From: Latrodectus hesperus
Taxonomy: Eukaryota; Arthropoda; Arachnida; Araneae; Theridiidae
Assembly (NCBI GenBank): GCA_037975125.1
Contig: CM075851.1
Coordinates: 126,650,981-126,714,980 of the forward strand
Reading direction: 5' to 3'
Length of the DNA stretch: 64,000 bases
Below, one piece after another: positions 1 through 14,511 of this stretch (position 1 is the first letter of the stretch; each line of letters opens with the position of its first letter). The position numbers were made by a program, and so were the translations under genes. The notes under the pieces were generated by a model, which was not told where the DNA came from, ran no database searches, and saw nothing but the letters and a program-made list of their open reading frames with translations.

Positions 1-2035
1 GTGACTTTTCCTTTTCAAGGAAATATTCTTCAAAGAATCAAGCTTAATATAAAGCTTTTAACAATTATGTTATCAATGTAATTAAAATAAATAAACATGT
101 ATACAAAAACAATTAATTATATCAAGATATATTTCGCCTTTAAATAGAAATATATTTGATTAGTAACAAAATATATAATTGTTCCACAAATTTTGTAATC
201 TATTCAAAACTATTAACAACTACTCCTACTTGTAGAGTTTCATCATAAATAAATAAATAAAATTAAATTCCTTTTAGTTCTTAATTTAAAGTACAAATTT
301 TTATTTAACATTTCAAATTGTATTGTAAAACAGGAGAAAAATTATATTTTCTTTATTTCTAAAATGTATGAACTAATGGGGAATATTCCTAGAAACGAAG
401 TTTTATTTTTTTAATAATACCGTAAATAATAATTACATTTACTAATAAAAACTGTTCCTATTATTTCAATAATGCTGCTCTGTTAAGAAAGACATCCAAT
501 TAAAGAAGTATATATGTATATATAAGATATGCAATCAATATGTATATTTGAATTGGAACTATTTTTTCTGCTAACATATATGATTAAAATAAGAAAATCA
601 CTTCTTTTGATTAGTAACTACTCTTGTTTTCATGCGGAAACTATAATTGGAAGGTTATAAGAAGTATTTCCTGACATTTGTTTACTAAGCTTATGAAAAA
701 CGAACTTAAATAACATAAGTTACTGTAATCAATATTATCAGATACTAAATAAGTTATTAAATTTAATAAGAATACGGATAAGTAAAATCAGATGCTAAGT
801 AAATTAAAAAATATTAATAAAATAATTGATATATTTTTATTAAAATTGTATTACAAAGATTTTTATTATTTTATGTTCATATAAATTTATTTTAATTCTA
901 TTGAATTAAAAATATAAAAAATATGTTTCTCTAACCTTTCATTTTTTAAAAGCGCAGGAATTTTGTCAATTATTTTGTGACAGAGTTCATGACAACAAAC
1001 TGGAAAAAAGTTTTCTGTTACAGAAAGAAGACGTAAAAACGAAAGTTCCTCATTTTCCAGTTTGACGTGAAAACCCTAAGGAATTACAAGTCACTTCCTG
1101 ATCCTTATGAAAACTGGCATTTCATAGTTCTCTTTTCAAAAGTTTTTTGATTTCCTTCATTCATTTTAAATTCCAATGTTACCAGAAGCAACTTTTTTTG
1201 CTCAAAAGTTAGGCACATTCTTTTCACATTCATGACCATTCTCTCGAAAGCTATTTGAATGTTTTGATAGTTAATACAATTTAATGTGCAGTATGATAGA
1301 CTTTATTATATGATTACTTTTTAAAATATTTTCTTACTATCAGGCAGAATTAACAGGATTAACTTTGAGATAATTTGATAATTTTCTTTTTCATTCGATT
1401 CCTTGAGAAGAAATAAAAGGAAGTACTGTTAAAAATAAATTTCTTCATTAAGTTTCATTTTTAATTACGATTTAGAAAAATATAGAACAATATATGTTTT
1501 AATCACTAAATCGGGCATTCAAATGCTCTCATGTGAGGTACCATAAATGTGACAGAAAAATTTACTTTTTTTAAATAAATTAATTATTTTGTACAATAAA
1601 TAATTTTCTGTTGTTTAATGCAGTTAACTATTATAAATTAGTTTTATTTAAAACTTCTTCGGTTAGTTAAGTCTTAATCTAAAATAAATTTAACTGTAAT
1701 AATAAGATAGTTATTTTTATAAATGTTTAAATACTTAATTTAATGAATTTAATGAATGTGTCTGAAAAAATTGTTTGATTTATTATTTCATATTTAATTT
1801 CAGAATTTGTAATATAAATACGATAATCAACATTTTCATATCTAGCTGGATTTATTATGTTTATGAAATATTTAAATAATTTTTTTACTAATTTTCGTTC
1901 AACTATTATTCTTATATTTCAAGAAAAAATTCATTAATCAAGAAGATACTAAAAATATTATTTTATTACCAATATTGAGGTGAGATAAAAATAAATTTAG
2001 ATTATTGTTCTATAAACATTTATATGTATATTTAT
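1..2035. other. AT-rich non-coding stretch
   Basis: No supportable gene. The stretch is AT-rich with many stops in all frames. A slightly more complex patch at about 955-1260 has no long open frame and no recognised motif. Confidence 0.6.
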
Positions 2036-2099
2036 GAGAGTCCATGGCAGATATTATTATGCTTCTAACCACTTTATAATAATATCTGCCATAACTCTT
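2036..2099. repeat. Strong inverted repeat (hairpin)
   Basis: A perfect 17-bp inverted repeat, ATGGCAGATATTATTAT at 2044-2060 and its complement at 2076-2092, encloses a 15-nt loop. Pairing extends imperfectly outward (GAGAGT at 2036-2041 against ACTCTT). It could be a short MITE remnant or a foldable transcript; nothing here decides between them. Confidence 0.6.
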
Positions 2100-2399
2100 A
2101 TAATAATAAATCATAATTCTTATAATGTTTTGAAAATAATTGGGAAGCTATTTACTTTCTTTAATAGAATGAGCCATTGCATTTTGCCCTAAAAGCTTTC
2201 GAAAAATAAAATTACTTATGTAATTTAAAAATGATTTTACACTTAAATACTTATTTAATATTTAAATTTATTCATTAAGCATTGAAATTTTTTATCTGAA
2301 TAATTTGTTATTAAGTTGTACTTATTAAAGAAAAAAAAACTTATATATTACTTATAAAACATGGCAACATCATAGTTTATTTTATTTTTCGTATTTCAG

Positions 2400-2531
2400 T
2401 GGCTATATTTTTGCATACGGAATACAATTAGATCAATGTCTACGGTTCAAAATGGAATCCAAACCATAATACGCTTGATTGATAATCGAACTCAGGAGCT
2501 CCTGAGCAGAACAATAATCTCCAATGATTTG
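2400..2531 (+). CDS. Candidate internal exon, unknown protein
   Basis: This 132-bp segment, exactly 44 codons, is preceded by a T-rich tract ending TTTCAG and followed by the donor GTGAGC. One frame is open throughout and reads WLYFCIRNTI... to ...TIISNDL. The open frame continues to 2633 if unspliced. Base composition is richer in G and C than the flanks. I do not recognise the protein and see no domain, so the function is unknown. The case rests only on two good splice signals flanking an open frame; a chance match in AT-rich DNA, or a transposon relic, is quite possible. No partner exon was identified nearby. Confidence 0.28.
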
Positions 2532-2639
2532 GTGAGCATGTTCCGAAAACAAATTAGAAAATGGATTCCACTAATGTTAAGTGTTGATTATCCTTCTTGT
2601 AGGAATACCACGTATTGGCAGCCTATGGTGTAATAGATC

Positions 2640-5600
2640 TCAATCTTAGACCCTGATGCTATATTCTTTCAAGTATTTCCCCTCATAATGATTATTATAT
2701 TCAGCTATGGAAGTCTATTTATAATATTTACTAAAGTATATACTGAATAGAGATATTTCATTTCCATAAAAACTCTTATATTCGAAGTTATAGCTAAAAT
2801 CTTTAATCGAGAAACGGAAGAATTCATTTCTAGACAAACAACAGAATATTGTTGCAAAGATATTTTCTTTCATATCATAACAAAGTTGCAATGCTTGGTT
2901 TTCGCATGAGTTATTATAACTTATTCAAATCTAGTGGCTTGAATGTTGATATAAAAATTAATTATTTATAATTATTGAAGATAAAATCAGCATTTCAACA
3001 TTGATCGAAATCATTTCAATGTATTTGTGAAAAAGTAACAAAATTATTTATTATTATAAGCTAGTTGTGGTATTCAAAATGAAAAAAATAAAATATCTAA
3101 TTATTTAAAATATATTTTATAATTAGGTATATAATTCAGCTTATTTTTCTATAATTATTTAAATATCTTTTTTTATCAATTTCAAAGACTGTGTTATGTT
3201 TTAAAAATTAGATTTGGATATTCTGACACACTTAGCTATTATAAAGATAGATTTTAGAAAATTATGGGGAGTTAAATTAAATAATTCTCTTAATTTTTTT
3301 AAAAAATAAGTTTTTTTAATTTAAAATTTTTTAAAACTTCCTACAAATCGCTAACAAATAATTTTGTCTAATATATTTTGAAATTTACACTAAATAATTT
3401 ATTTTTTAATTTTTATTTATTTTTTATTATTTATTTTTATTATTATTATTTATTGTATTATTATTTTATTGACAGTAAAAATAATACTAAATATGGCTAC
3501 TAATTAGTTCGGTTACTAATGAATACGAAATATTATGATTTTGAAGTCAATAATAAATATTTATTGTGTCAATTGAAACATTATGCGGCTTTTCTTGTAA
3601 ACACATTCTTAATCATAACATCGTAAAACTTTAAAAACTTTAATTTTTTGAAACTTTTTAAATAATGTATGATGAGAAATATTAAATCACGCAATAATAC
3701 TAACAATAATATATCAGATTAATTCATATAAATGTAATATACTGTATTTAATATAAATTAACAAAAAAATTTTTATATTATTGTATTAAATAAAATGAAA
3801 CAAGCCTTGATTTGGCATTTAAATTTTTATTTCATGTTTAAATTTTTTTATTTCCTCAATTAGGGATACACGTCCTTGACTATTCATCTTCACAGATCTT
3901 TTCTCATTTTTATTTTCCTTACCTTTCTACTTGCTTTAAATTTAATTCATGATAAAGCAATTTTAACTAGATTTTATATATAATTGTTAATTTTCTATGA
4001 GAAAATTATACTAAATTTTTTTACAAATTCAGTTTCTATTGACAATAATTTGCACTCACTAAATTACATTTTAGATTTCAAGCAAGTTAATTGAAATAGC
4101 TTATTTAGGCGTTTTCAAAGCAAAAAAAAAAAAATACAACTGAATCGTTTATTTTAAATGTTTTGGCATCCATAAATACAAAATATAAATTGATGATTAT
4201 TTAAAAAAAAGTTATGAAAATGCAATCATATTTACTAATATTTGATTCGCCACAATAATGAGTCAAATTTCCCTCAGTATAAGGATAATTTCAAAATTCT
4301 TTAACTACATATTAAATATAAAATAAATTAAAAATACAATTTGTGTTCAAAATCCGGAATTGTAGTTATGCAATTATGAACGGTATTTCTTAAGTAAAAA
4401 TCTAATTATAAATATTGAATATCTTTTCTCTCTTTAACGATGCAAAATATGAAATATGAATAGAAATCGTTGTATACATTATTATAATATATTTAATTAT
4501 TTAAAAACTTGAATTAAATTTAATTTAGAGTTAATTTTTAAATTTAGAACTACGTTCAATAACTTATATTTGAAACAAAGCTTTTTATAAGAATAAATAA
4601 ACATCTACATTCTTCTAAATATTAAGAAAAAATTATATCTTCATACTTTATTTTTGTAATAATGACTAAATGTCATTTAAATAAACTAGTTATAAGAGTA
4701 ATGAAGGAAAATTTGTCAAAGAGGACATTTGCAAAATTAAAATAAAACCACGCAAAAATTGTAGAAAATTAAAAAAAATGCCTTCAGTTATTTCTATGGA
4801 GTTAAACATATCGTGATACGTAAAGTATAATTTTCAAATCCAAAAAATTCGATTTCAAGGAAAATAAAAAAATTGGGTATAAAATAAAGGAACTCTGTGA
4901 TATGTACTAAGAAAACAGATAACTAAAAGAAACGTAAATGGAACGTGAAAAAATTCTAAAATATTAAATTATATTATTTGAATAATGTTTTTTAGCTAGA
5001 TTCAGAAATTGATAACGGAGAAAAAAGACAAGAGCAAAAAGGAAATGAAAAAAGAAATAAAATAATTTTCTTAAAATCTATACGTTGAATAAAAATAGAA
5101 AAAAAAATGTTAACTCATTTTTCAAACATGCAAAAAGTAAAACTGGTTTTGGGCGCGATTAAATAAATTCGATGAGGCAAAAACCTTTGCTTTTTTATAA
5201 CATTTTTCACGAAGAGCATTCAAAATTAGTGAAGACGATTTTTCACTTTCAGATATAAAGATAGAGTAAAAATTATCTGTGTGCAATTTCTTTTTTATTT
5301 CTTAAGTTCTATGAAGCTATAAAAATAATTTAAGCCCTAAGTTCAACAAAACATCTCTAAAATAATATGAAAGAGTCAAACTTTCATTTTAAAATTAAAG
5401 GAAGAAAGAAATGACCTTTTTAATGTGGCTAAAAGTTAAATAAATAAAAAAATACTATGCTTCTTCTCGAAATAAATTTGTTAGCATTTTAAATCATACT
5501 ATTTTTTTTACGAAAATCTTCATCTAGAAACAATAAAATATCTTAGAAAGTTTCAATAAATTTAGTCATTAATTTTTATTAATATGAAATTGTTATAAAT

Positions 5601-5715
5601 GTAAACAAAAGACTAATGTAAAAGCTCTAACTACTAAAGCATGTTCATGAAATAATTAAATAAAGTGGATTTCCAAAATATTTAATTATAAATGATTTTT
5701 ATGTAACACTATATA
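2640..5715. other. AT-rich non-coding stretch
   Basis: No gene seen. It holds T-rich low-complexity sequence, notably TTTAT/TTATTA-type repeats at about 3400-3475, and short A and T runs. Confidence 0.6.
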
Positions 5716-5775
5716 AATATACATGTGAATTTATTAGATGTAATAAAATATTATCTAATAAATTACATGTATATT
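5716..5775. repeat. Inverted repeat (hairpin)
   Basis: A 24-nt arm at 5716-5739 pairs with a 23-nt arm at 5753-5775 with a single bulged base around a 13-nt loop. The arms read AATATACATGT... and ...ACATGTATATT. It is probably a MITE remnant or a chance AT-rich palindrome. Confidence 0.5.
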
Positions 5776-6662
5776 TTTCCAATTAAAAATATATACATTA
5801 AAACAAAAACATATTACAAAATAATAATAATAATGTAAAGTACTATTAAGCAATAGATTTGCCAATAAAATATTTAAAAAAAAACTTTAAGAGAAAAGTT
5901 AAAAATTCTTATGTAAATGAAAAATCTAAATTACATGACATAAAAAATATTTTTAACTTCTAACATCAAATGCACCAATTTAATTTAAGAAATTCAAACA
6001 ATGAAAGTTTAGATAAGCTTATCGTTGTATTGACAATACAAATCCTAAAATAGTTAGAAATATAATCTCCTATTCCCATAATGTAAGACACCATAATTTA
6101 TTCCAGTTTTCAATCTGTTGCAGTAGATTTTTCGACTGTAAGTAGATGCAAAAGGGAGAATTATGTCTTAATTAAAATATTTTCATACCAAAATAATTTA
6201 ATTAATGATAAATATTTGTAATTCCTAAGTAAAGTTTATTTTAGAGGTTGTATAATTAGGTTTTTTTTAACTTATCTAGTGTTTGTTCTTCTATTAATAG
6301 GTGTTTCCTTGGGTATAAATCATTCATTTACGTTCACTAAAGAGAATGTGGTTTGTATATTTTCCTTGAAAATAATTAATATACATTTTATGATGTATCT
6401 TCTACGGTTGATAGCCTCAAGAAATTAAGATTTGAATATTTACTGTCCGAATGATATATTTTTATGGTTTTAAGCAAATTGTATTTCATAAGTAAACAGT
6501 TTTTATTTTATGATTTTCTTAAAGTTCATCCTCTATAATTCAAAATGTTTTAGAACAAAGATTGTATAGTGTTGGTTATTCAAAATTTCTTGTAGCACAA
6601 CAGTTAAAAATAATTTCATTTTTTGAAATCAGATTTTTTCAAAAGAGAAAAAGGAAGATTAA
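5776..6662. other. AT-rich non-coding stretch
   Basis: No supportable gene, repeat family or RNA gene seen. Confidence 0.6.
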
Positions 6663-6755
6663 ACATGCATAACGATTAATTTATCAATTAATTTTATAAA
6701 TTACATGCATAACGATATAATTTATAAAATTAATTGATTAATAATAATCGCATGA
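6663..6755. repeat. MITE-like inverted repeat with internal direct repeat
   Basis: A perfect 21-bp inverted repeat (6683-6703 and 6718-6738) lies inside longer imperfect arms that reach about 6663 and 6755. The motif ATGCATAACGAT occurs twice in direct orientation, once in the left arm and once in the loop. The nested arrangement resembles a small non-autonomous element. I could not define a target duplication. Confidence 0.45.
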
Positions 6756-8520
6756 AACCTACATTTTAGTCTTTTTTATTCGTAAGTAAGCTTATATTTT
6801 TATGTAATATAATTTTTAGTTTCATTCTCTCATATGAATTATTGTTATCTTGATAAATTTAAAATAAAACCTGTAAATTTTAATTACTTTGATTTATCAT
6901 TTTACATTATGATATATAATGTAAAAAGTATGAATAATATGAAATGTAATAAAAAAGATAAATAATATGAAAAATAAAAAAAATTATATTTTAAATATAT
7001 TTTTTTATAAATTCGTAATGTAAATTTGATGCTGTATATTTATCAAGACTTTCAAACAATTTAATTGTTTACAGAAATTTTTTAAAGTATTAAGTGCACT
7101 CAAAAAATGAGAATTCTGATGCTTAAATCGATATGAAAATGAAATGGCTTTTGTATATTTTTATAATTATTTAAATAAAAATTACTATAACCTGCATTGA
7201 AAGTAAGATTAACGAAATTATCATTTTCATTATCTAATTCATATTATTCTTTAATATTTATATTTAAATATTTTTAATATTTTTCTACAAAGTTATTATT
7301 TCTATTTCTTGGTTACTTAGATTTTATGTAAAAATTTATGTTGTGAAACAGATCCATAAATAATTAATGCGATGAACATTAAAATGTATATAACAATCTT
7401 TACATGAAATTGTAAATCATTTTAATCACACTTCTTTCATATAAATTTCAAAAATATCAAATATATATTGCATTGCAAAATGTATAATAAATATTTTTAA
7501 TGAATTAGTAAATTTGCAAAAAAATATTTACTTATTAGTATTTAGCATTTTTTTTAAAACGTTTATTTAAATCACAGAAATGTTTTTCAGCTGGGTATGT
7601 TATCATTTGAAATACTATTCACAGTTAGCATTAATCTTATAGATGACACAATATTTACGAAAAATTAATCGACATTAAACCATAGCTTTGAAGGAAAAAT
7701 TTCACATGTTTTTTCTTCGAGTATATTTATATTCTACTTCAAATAAGCATCATGCTGAATAATTTTACTTTAAGACGAATTTATTAATCTCCTTATAAAT
7801 AAATAACAAAAGCTCTTAATTTTTATGTCATGAAAATAAAATTCAATTTTTTTCTTTTTACCAACAAACAAAATTGTTATCATAAAAAATTAATTCAAGT
7901 ATATCTATATATAAATTTTATAACCCATAAAACTCTGCTGAATTTTGAATTTCTTACAGATATATTATATTCAGGAGAACGTTTATTAAAATTTTCAAGA
8001 AAATGAATTGAAAACTTTATTGAAAATATTTTCAAGAAATTTTATTTAGTGCAAAAATACTCTTTTAAAGAGAAATTCCTTCAAAAAAATTGTCAATAAA
8101 TATTAATGTAATATCAAAGTCCAAAGTGGTAATTTTAGCTTATGAAGAATTCTACAATAAAATGCAGATGGTAATAAAAAGAGAATTCTAAAGATAAATA
8201 TCACTAAATCTTATAAACATTTCACAGACAAAAAGTCAAAAAAATTTCGATTTCTGAGCATTTTAAACATTTATTTATGTATTAATAAGCCAAGTAAAAA
8301 AATAATTTCCCTTTCTATTAAATATATAAACAATAAACTTTCTACTAACATCTGTCATTGATTTGCAACAATATTCTCTGGTTCTTTAAAAAATTTCAAT
8401 AAAAACTTAGAACTCAGTCTTCTAATGCCATGATATTACTTCATTACAAATGCAGCAAGTTATCCACAGATTCTAATTCTAATCTCTCTATTTTACGTCA
8501 AAAATATATATATTACTTTT
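6756..8520. other. AT-rich non-coding stretch
   Basis: No supportable gene. Short hairpin-prone AT tracts only. Confidence 0.6.
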
Positions 8521-8850
8521 TTAAGCAGATGGCAACGTAATGGCAGCTGTTTTCCATTTAAAGCGAAAGAAGGAAAGCTGCAAACCATAGAGATCTTTTT
8601 TTCCTTAACGTGGAATGTTTTTCAGTGGCAGTTTCTAAACAAATACTTTCTGCAAAATGCGTCCGGGAAAGAATCTACCCACGCAGCTGTTAGTACTCAT
8701 ATTTGATCTTTTAGCCTGCGCCTAGTTTAGTTTTCGTATACATTGTATTTTCAAGTAAATAAAAAATAGACTGCGAAGTTTTTCGACCATTATGCCTGTC
8801 GAAAGAAAAGCACTCTGCGACGAAATATCGGTATAGCACTTACCGGGATA
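8521..8850. promoter_or_regulatory. Higher-complexity island, possible regulatory region or first exon
   Basis: This stretch is more complex and richer in G and C than its surroundings. It holds two CAGCTG E-boxes (in TGGCAGCTG and CGCAGCTG) and CpG-containing motifs. A short plus-strand frame at 8657-8725 (ATG to TAG, 22 residues) starts MRPGKN and is then hydrophobic, like a signal peptide that stops at once. On the minus strand CCCG|GTAAGTGC near 8843 is a near-ideal splice donor. It could be a conserved enhancer, an untranslated first exon or a relic. No homology is recognised. Confidence 0.22.
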
Positions 8851-11800
8851 ATGTTTTCGAGCATTGAATTCCACAAGGGTTCCCCAAATCAACCTTTCTC
8901 AACTTTTTTACTTGTTTCCTCTAATAACAATGAAATGGCTAAGAATAAAACACTACGAACAAAAAGAAATAAGAAATGTATTATTGATGTATATGGCAAA
9001 AAAAATTTTCCCCCTAGTTTGTGGAATTTTACCCCCTAATTACTCTAAATACAATTTACTACATAAGACTAAGTATTTTGACTTTGACTTTACAAAACAT
9101 TTTTGGTTTTATTAGAGTTTATAGAATGTAGAGTGGATACACATTTCTTTTTATATTCTCATCCTATCAAATGCACTACTAAATGTTGTATTAATCCCCT
9201 TTATTTTTATTGCTAAAGTTTTATTTGACTACAGGTATAACTATATTGTTATTAGCGTTTTTCCTCTCAAAAGATAAAATAATTTTTGCTCTGTAAGTCG
9301 GACACCTGTAAAACATTATAAGAAATTTAATATTAATTAAGAAAAAGCAAATTAACTGTAGGATATTTCTTGAATGGAGAATAATACCTGCTACAAGTTT
9401 CAAATCCCCTTTTCTATACAAAAACTAAGAATTTTCATTAATGAATAGGTTTTGCGCATACATTAATCAAAGATTAGAATATTCTGATAATGAAATTAGC
9501 ATACATTATATTGTTATTCCTTGAAAAAGTGTTTGCCCAAGAAAAAATATTTATATAGAAAAATATTCCAATAAATTGAAAATTCTGAATTGACTACGAA
9601 TTATTGAATGAAGAATAAAACTTTCTTCATCGCAAAAAATAATATTTCACAATGAACAGATCGTTTACACTAAATATAAACAATAACATTTTATTAAAAT
9701 AAATAGATATAATCACTTTTTTCACACATATATGATTATATATTCATTTTTACAAATAAATTATATCAACATAATTCACGAGATACGATCAGTAGATAAA
9801 TATTTTTATGTAATATTTATTAATATTCAGATTTTGGTAATTTTGTTAGTTAAATTAATACTTTTGCAGGTAAAAGTCTTACAGTAATTCAATAAAATAA
9901 TAAAATTTTGTAATACAGTAATGCAATAAATAATAAAATTTCGCTACAAATTTTTTAACTAATAAAATTGAGCAAGGTAGAATACTGGTAAAGAATAGTT
10001 ATACTCTTATATTATTTACTAATTTCATTCAGCACCCATTTAGTTAATAAAATTATTTATTTTAATTTAGTGAATTATGATAAACTTACAATATTTTCAT
10101 AGTAATTCTTTTTCAGTGCTTAATAAATGGTTAAGAAATAAAGGTCAGTTGCATTGAAAGCGTCTGAATTATTTTAAAATTTGTGAAAAAGAAGTTGTAG
10201 AAGTTTTAGAAAGTTTCGAGAGGAATTTTAAATTACAGTGGTAATAAAACTTTGTGCTATATTATTAATATTGTGTTACTGAACATATAACCATAATGCA
10301 AAACACCTACAAAAATAAAATTAACAAAGTTCATTGCAGACAATTTGATAATAACAATTCTACTGCTGATAAGAAAAAGTCTACCAGATTTAGAGAAAAA
10401 ACGATATTAATTATTCTGTTGCGAAAGTTATGATTCCTTATCAAATATTATTAAAATAAATTATGATACAATTATTAATCAAATATTTTTAGACGTTATA
10501 TGTCTGTTAAATGAATGGAAATAAAATATCTTAAAAATAAAATTTTCCATTTGTTTGAATTAAAATTTATTTTTTTCATTTGACATTTATTTTTTCATTT
10601 GACATCTGACATTTATTTGGTTTCTAATATTACAGTGTTTTATAAAAAAAAGATTTTCATTGTAAATTTGAATTTATAAGAGGAATTCATTTAATTCATC
10701 GTAATACTGCAAAAATAAGTAATTAAATCAATAGTGTTGCAATTTCAGCTGTTTTTTATTTTTCATTAAATTTTAAACACCCCTTGAATAATTTCGTGCA
10801 TAAATATATCTTCATTCTGATGCTTCTTTCAACTGAAATCCAATGGAAATAATAGAAATTGAACATAGTAGCACAAACATGTAAAATATTAAAAAAAATT
10901 GTTGTTCAACACGATTGCTAGAATCTTCACAGATGTTATCGTTAATTATGTGCTAAAATTATCAATTTTACATTGAGCCTTCAAATATTATTATCTTTTA
11001 AAGGAATTATTAGCATTCACACACTCATAAAAGTATTGTTTGGATTATCTTTGTTTTGATATTCATTAACAAATCACAAATAAATTCAATTTAATATAAG
11101 AAATCGTAATATTATTTTGAAAATAAATCTGAAATGGGATTCTGAGGAAGAGCAACTGACATATAATTCATAAAATGAAATCAATAATGTTTTAATTTAT
11201 TTGCAACTAAATTCTATTTGATCAAAACAAAAATGCATTTATAACATTCATTACTAAAAATCAAATCACAATTTAAATTTTATTACAAAATACTTTTTAA
11301 GATTGATAATCACGCTAATTTTTAATTTAATTTCATGCATTGAATAGAACCTACTCTCAATTGCTTCGTAAAATGGATTTATTTTTATCGTAGAAAAAGT
11401 ATTGCCAAACAAGAAATTTTGGTTTAAAATAGCATCATGTTATCTATAATTCTTTTAATTTGCTTTAAAATCTCACTATGAAAAAAAATTGAGCTACTAA
11501 AATTTAAAAAGCAGAAGAAAACAAATTTAGATTGGCAAATGTCAAATTCTAATGCATAAATCAAGCTTATCAAATATTACGAGAAATCAATTACCAACAT
11601 AAATTAAAAATGTTATTCTCATTAATATAATTGATCAGTTTATTGCACCATTAGATAAATCATGATAAATATCCAGGGAATAAACATCTCCATTAAGTTA
11701 ATTGCATACACTTAAGAATCCCATACTTATAAATCATAATTATTTATTTGCTTACTCATAATTACTTAAAAAATCATTCACAATAGTATCATTTTAATAA

Positions 11801-12419
11801 ATTTTGAAGTGTATTAACATACTAAATTAAAAAAATTATTTTTAAAATCTGGAAGTAACTAGTATTACAAAAATGCAAAATTGTGCTTCATTTTTAACAA
11901 GAATTAAACAAATAAAAAAGAAAAATGAGTATTTAGATCTTATATTCGATTACAAGAAATTTGGTCATTATTTAAAAAGTTATTAGTTGCTCAGCATTTA
12001 ATTATCATCATGAATTTTTAAGACAAGAGAAAGGAAATTATATAAATTTATTTTTTAATTCATAATGTGAAATAAATTAAATTACCATATTTAATTTTCC
12101 TTCTTAAGTCAAATATGAGATTAAATATCTCACTACAAAAGAATGTTGATTTTAAAAATATAATTTAGGCTATTTTCATCTTTGAAAATAAAAAAAAATT
12201 TGGAATGTCCCTTTAAAATTAAAATAAATCCCTATATATTTTTAAGAGCCTACTGAATATAAATGCAACAAAATAAAGATAAATTTATATAAACTAAGTC
12301 TCTGCAGACAAAATTAGAAATTAATCATATTTTTTCAGTAATAGACCAATCGCAATTTTAGAAAGTATTATTTTAAATAATAAATATGAATGTAACACTC
12401 CTGAATAGAAATTATAGTT
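8851..12419. other. AT-rich non-coding stretch
   Basis: Short open frames near 8851-9115 and 9221-9421 look like chance readings, with no homology, no codon pattern and no splice context. Nothing else is seen. Confidence 0.55.
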
Positions 12420-12720
12420 ATTAAGCTTTTCTTGGTGCACTACAGACTAGCGAAGAGCAGAGCTTTCGGCATCCTAGGTTTGCTTTCACAAGTCAAATCA
12501 ATTTGTCAGCAGAATTCTCAATCTATTCACTCCTAAAATATTCAGATTTATTATTTTTACTGCCCAACGTCCTTGTAGTCTGTCCCTTCTTGTACCTTTG
12601 ATCTTTCAAAATGCCAATTTTTTAGTTGGATCTGAATCTTCACGACAGAAAACATGCTCAGGTTTAAATGTCACTTAGAGCGAGACTTCAGTGTGTACTA
12701 GGACTTGTCAAAAATAAATA
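12420..12720. other. Higher-complexity non-coding patch
   Basis: This is a less AT-rich patch in an AT-rich background, with no long open frame, tRNA boxes or terminal repeats that I can see. It may be an old repeat or conserved non-coding DNA. Confidence 0.25.
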
Positions 12721-13540
12721 TTTACTATTGAAAATCATTGTAGAAACTACAAAATTTACTGCGTTAAAATTAGAACATTTAATTTTCTATTAAAAATGTT
12801 TTAATCTTGTTAAAATATTTCGATAAAATAAATATACTGATAATTTTCGGCATAAATTTCCTAATTTAAATGTTATTTAATAAAAAATCTCGTATTTTCG
12901 AAGTTAATATTAACGATCATCCCAAACTGACTGATTTTAGCATTAATAATTAATAATTTTCTTCTAAATGTGTAAGTTTGTCTGTTAAAAAATGTATACT
13001 GATATTAATACTTAAAATATTATACAGAATGATATAACATTTAAACTTTTTTAACAAATGTAATTTGAATTGTTTAAATTTTGAAGGAAGTTAATTTAAA
13101 TTAATGAAAATTAAGAAATAGATGAAAAAATACTTTTTCATTTTTAAATCTATGTAATTAAATGCATTCAAATATTCCTCAAAAATTATAGCAATGCTAT
13201 AGATAAAAGTAAGTAAGCATTTAGAAGCTTATATAATTCATTTCAAACTTTCATTACATGCGAGATATATTGAAAACTCAGTTTTTAGATAATAAATGTT
13301 CGTAAGGTATACTTGAGAAATTTAATTACTAAATGCTCTATTTCTTGCAAGATCTTAACTTATATGAAAAAATAATGTTGGAAAAAGAATAAGTCAGTAG
13401 ACCTAATTATTATAAATGTTTATTTATATATTTTATTCTTTATGCCTATATTTAAAATTTACCACCTATTTTCTTTCCTTGCACCAAAAATTATAGTTAG
13501 GATTTTCCATAAAAAGGAAAGTAAATCATTTTATTACAAA

Positions 13541-14100
<560 letters not shown>

Positions 14101-14509
14101 ATTGGTACTTCATTTATCATAGAAATACATGGCATATAATATTTTTTTTATTTCTAAACAATAAAGCAGTATGTCATTCTTGCCAATGGCTTTTGGTATA
14201 TCTGGATAGGCTGGGTTTCTTAAGCAGATTTATAATGTTAGGTAAATATAGATCAATGCTAAATTTAGCACTGTATTCTTTTTCATTACATTATATATAT
14301 TATTATATCAAAAATAATTGTGTTCTTAGTTTAAAAAGAGAAAACTTTTATATCAGTATATACTCTTTTATTTGCTTTCGAATAGCTTTGAAATGAAGAA
14401 AAATATAAATGCATTATCGTTTTTTATGCATCTTCTAGACAGAAAACACAAATATATATGTACAATATATGCACAATGTATAACACAAATTTATATGTAC
14501 AAGGAAATT

Positions 14510-14511
14510 AC
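14510..14511 (-). other. Splice donor of the CUB-EGF exon
   Basis: On the minus strand the sequence reads CTTGCAG|GTAATTTCC. Reading through gives an immediate in-frame TAA, so splicing is required to complete the second EGF domain. Confidence 0.75.
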
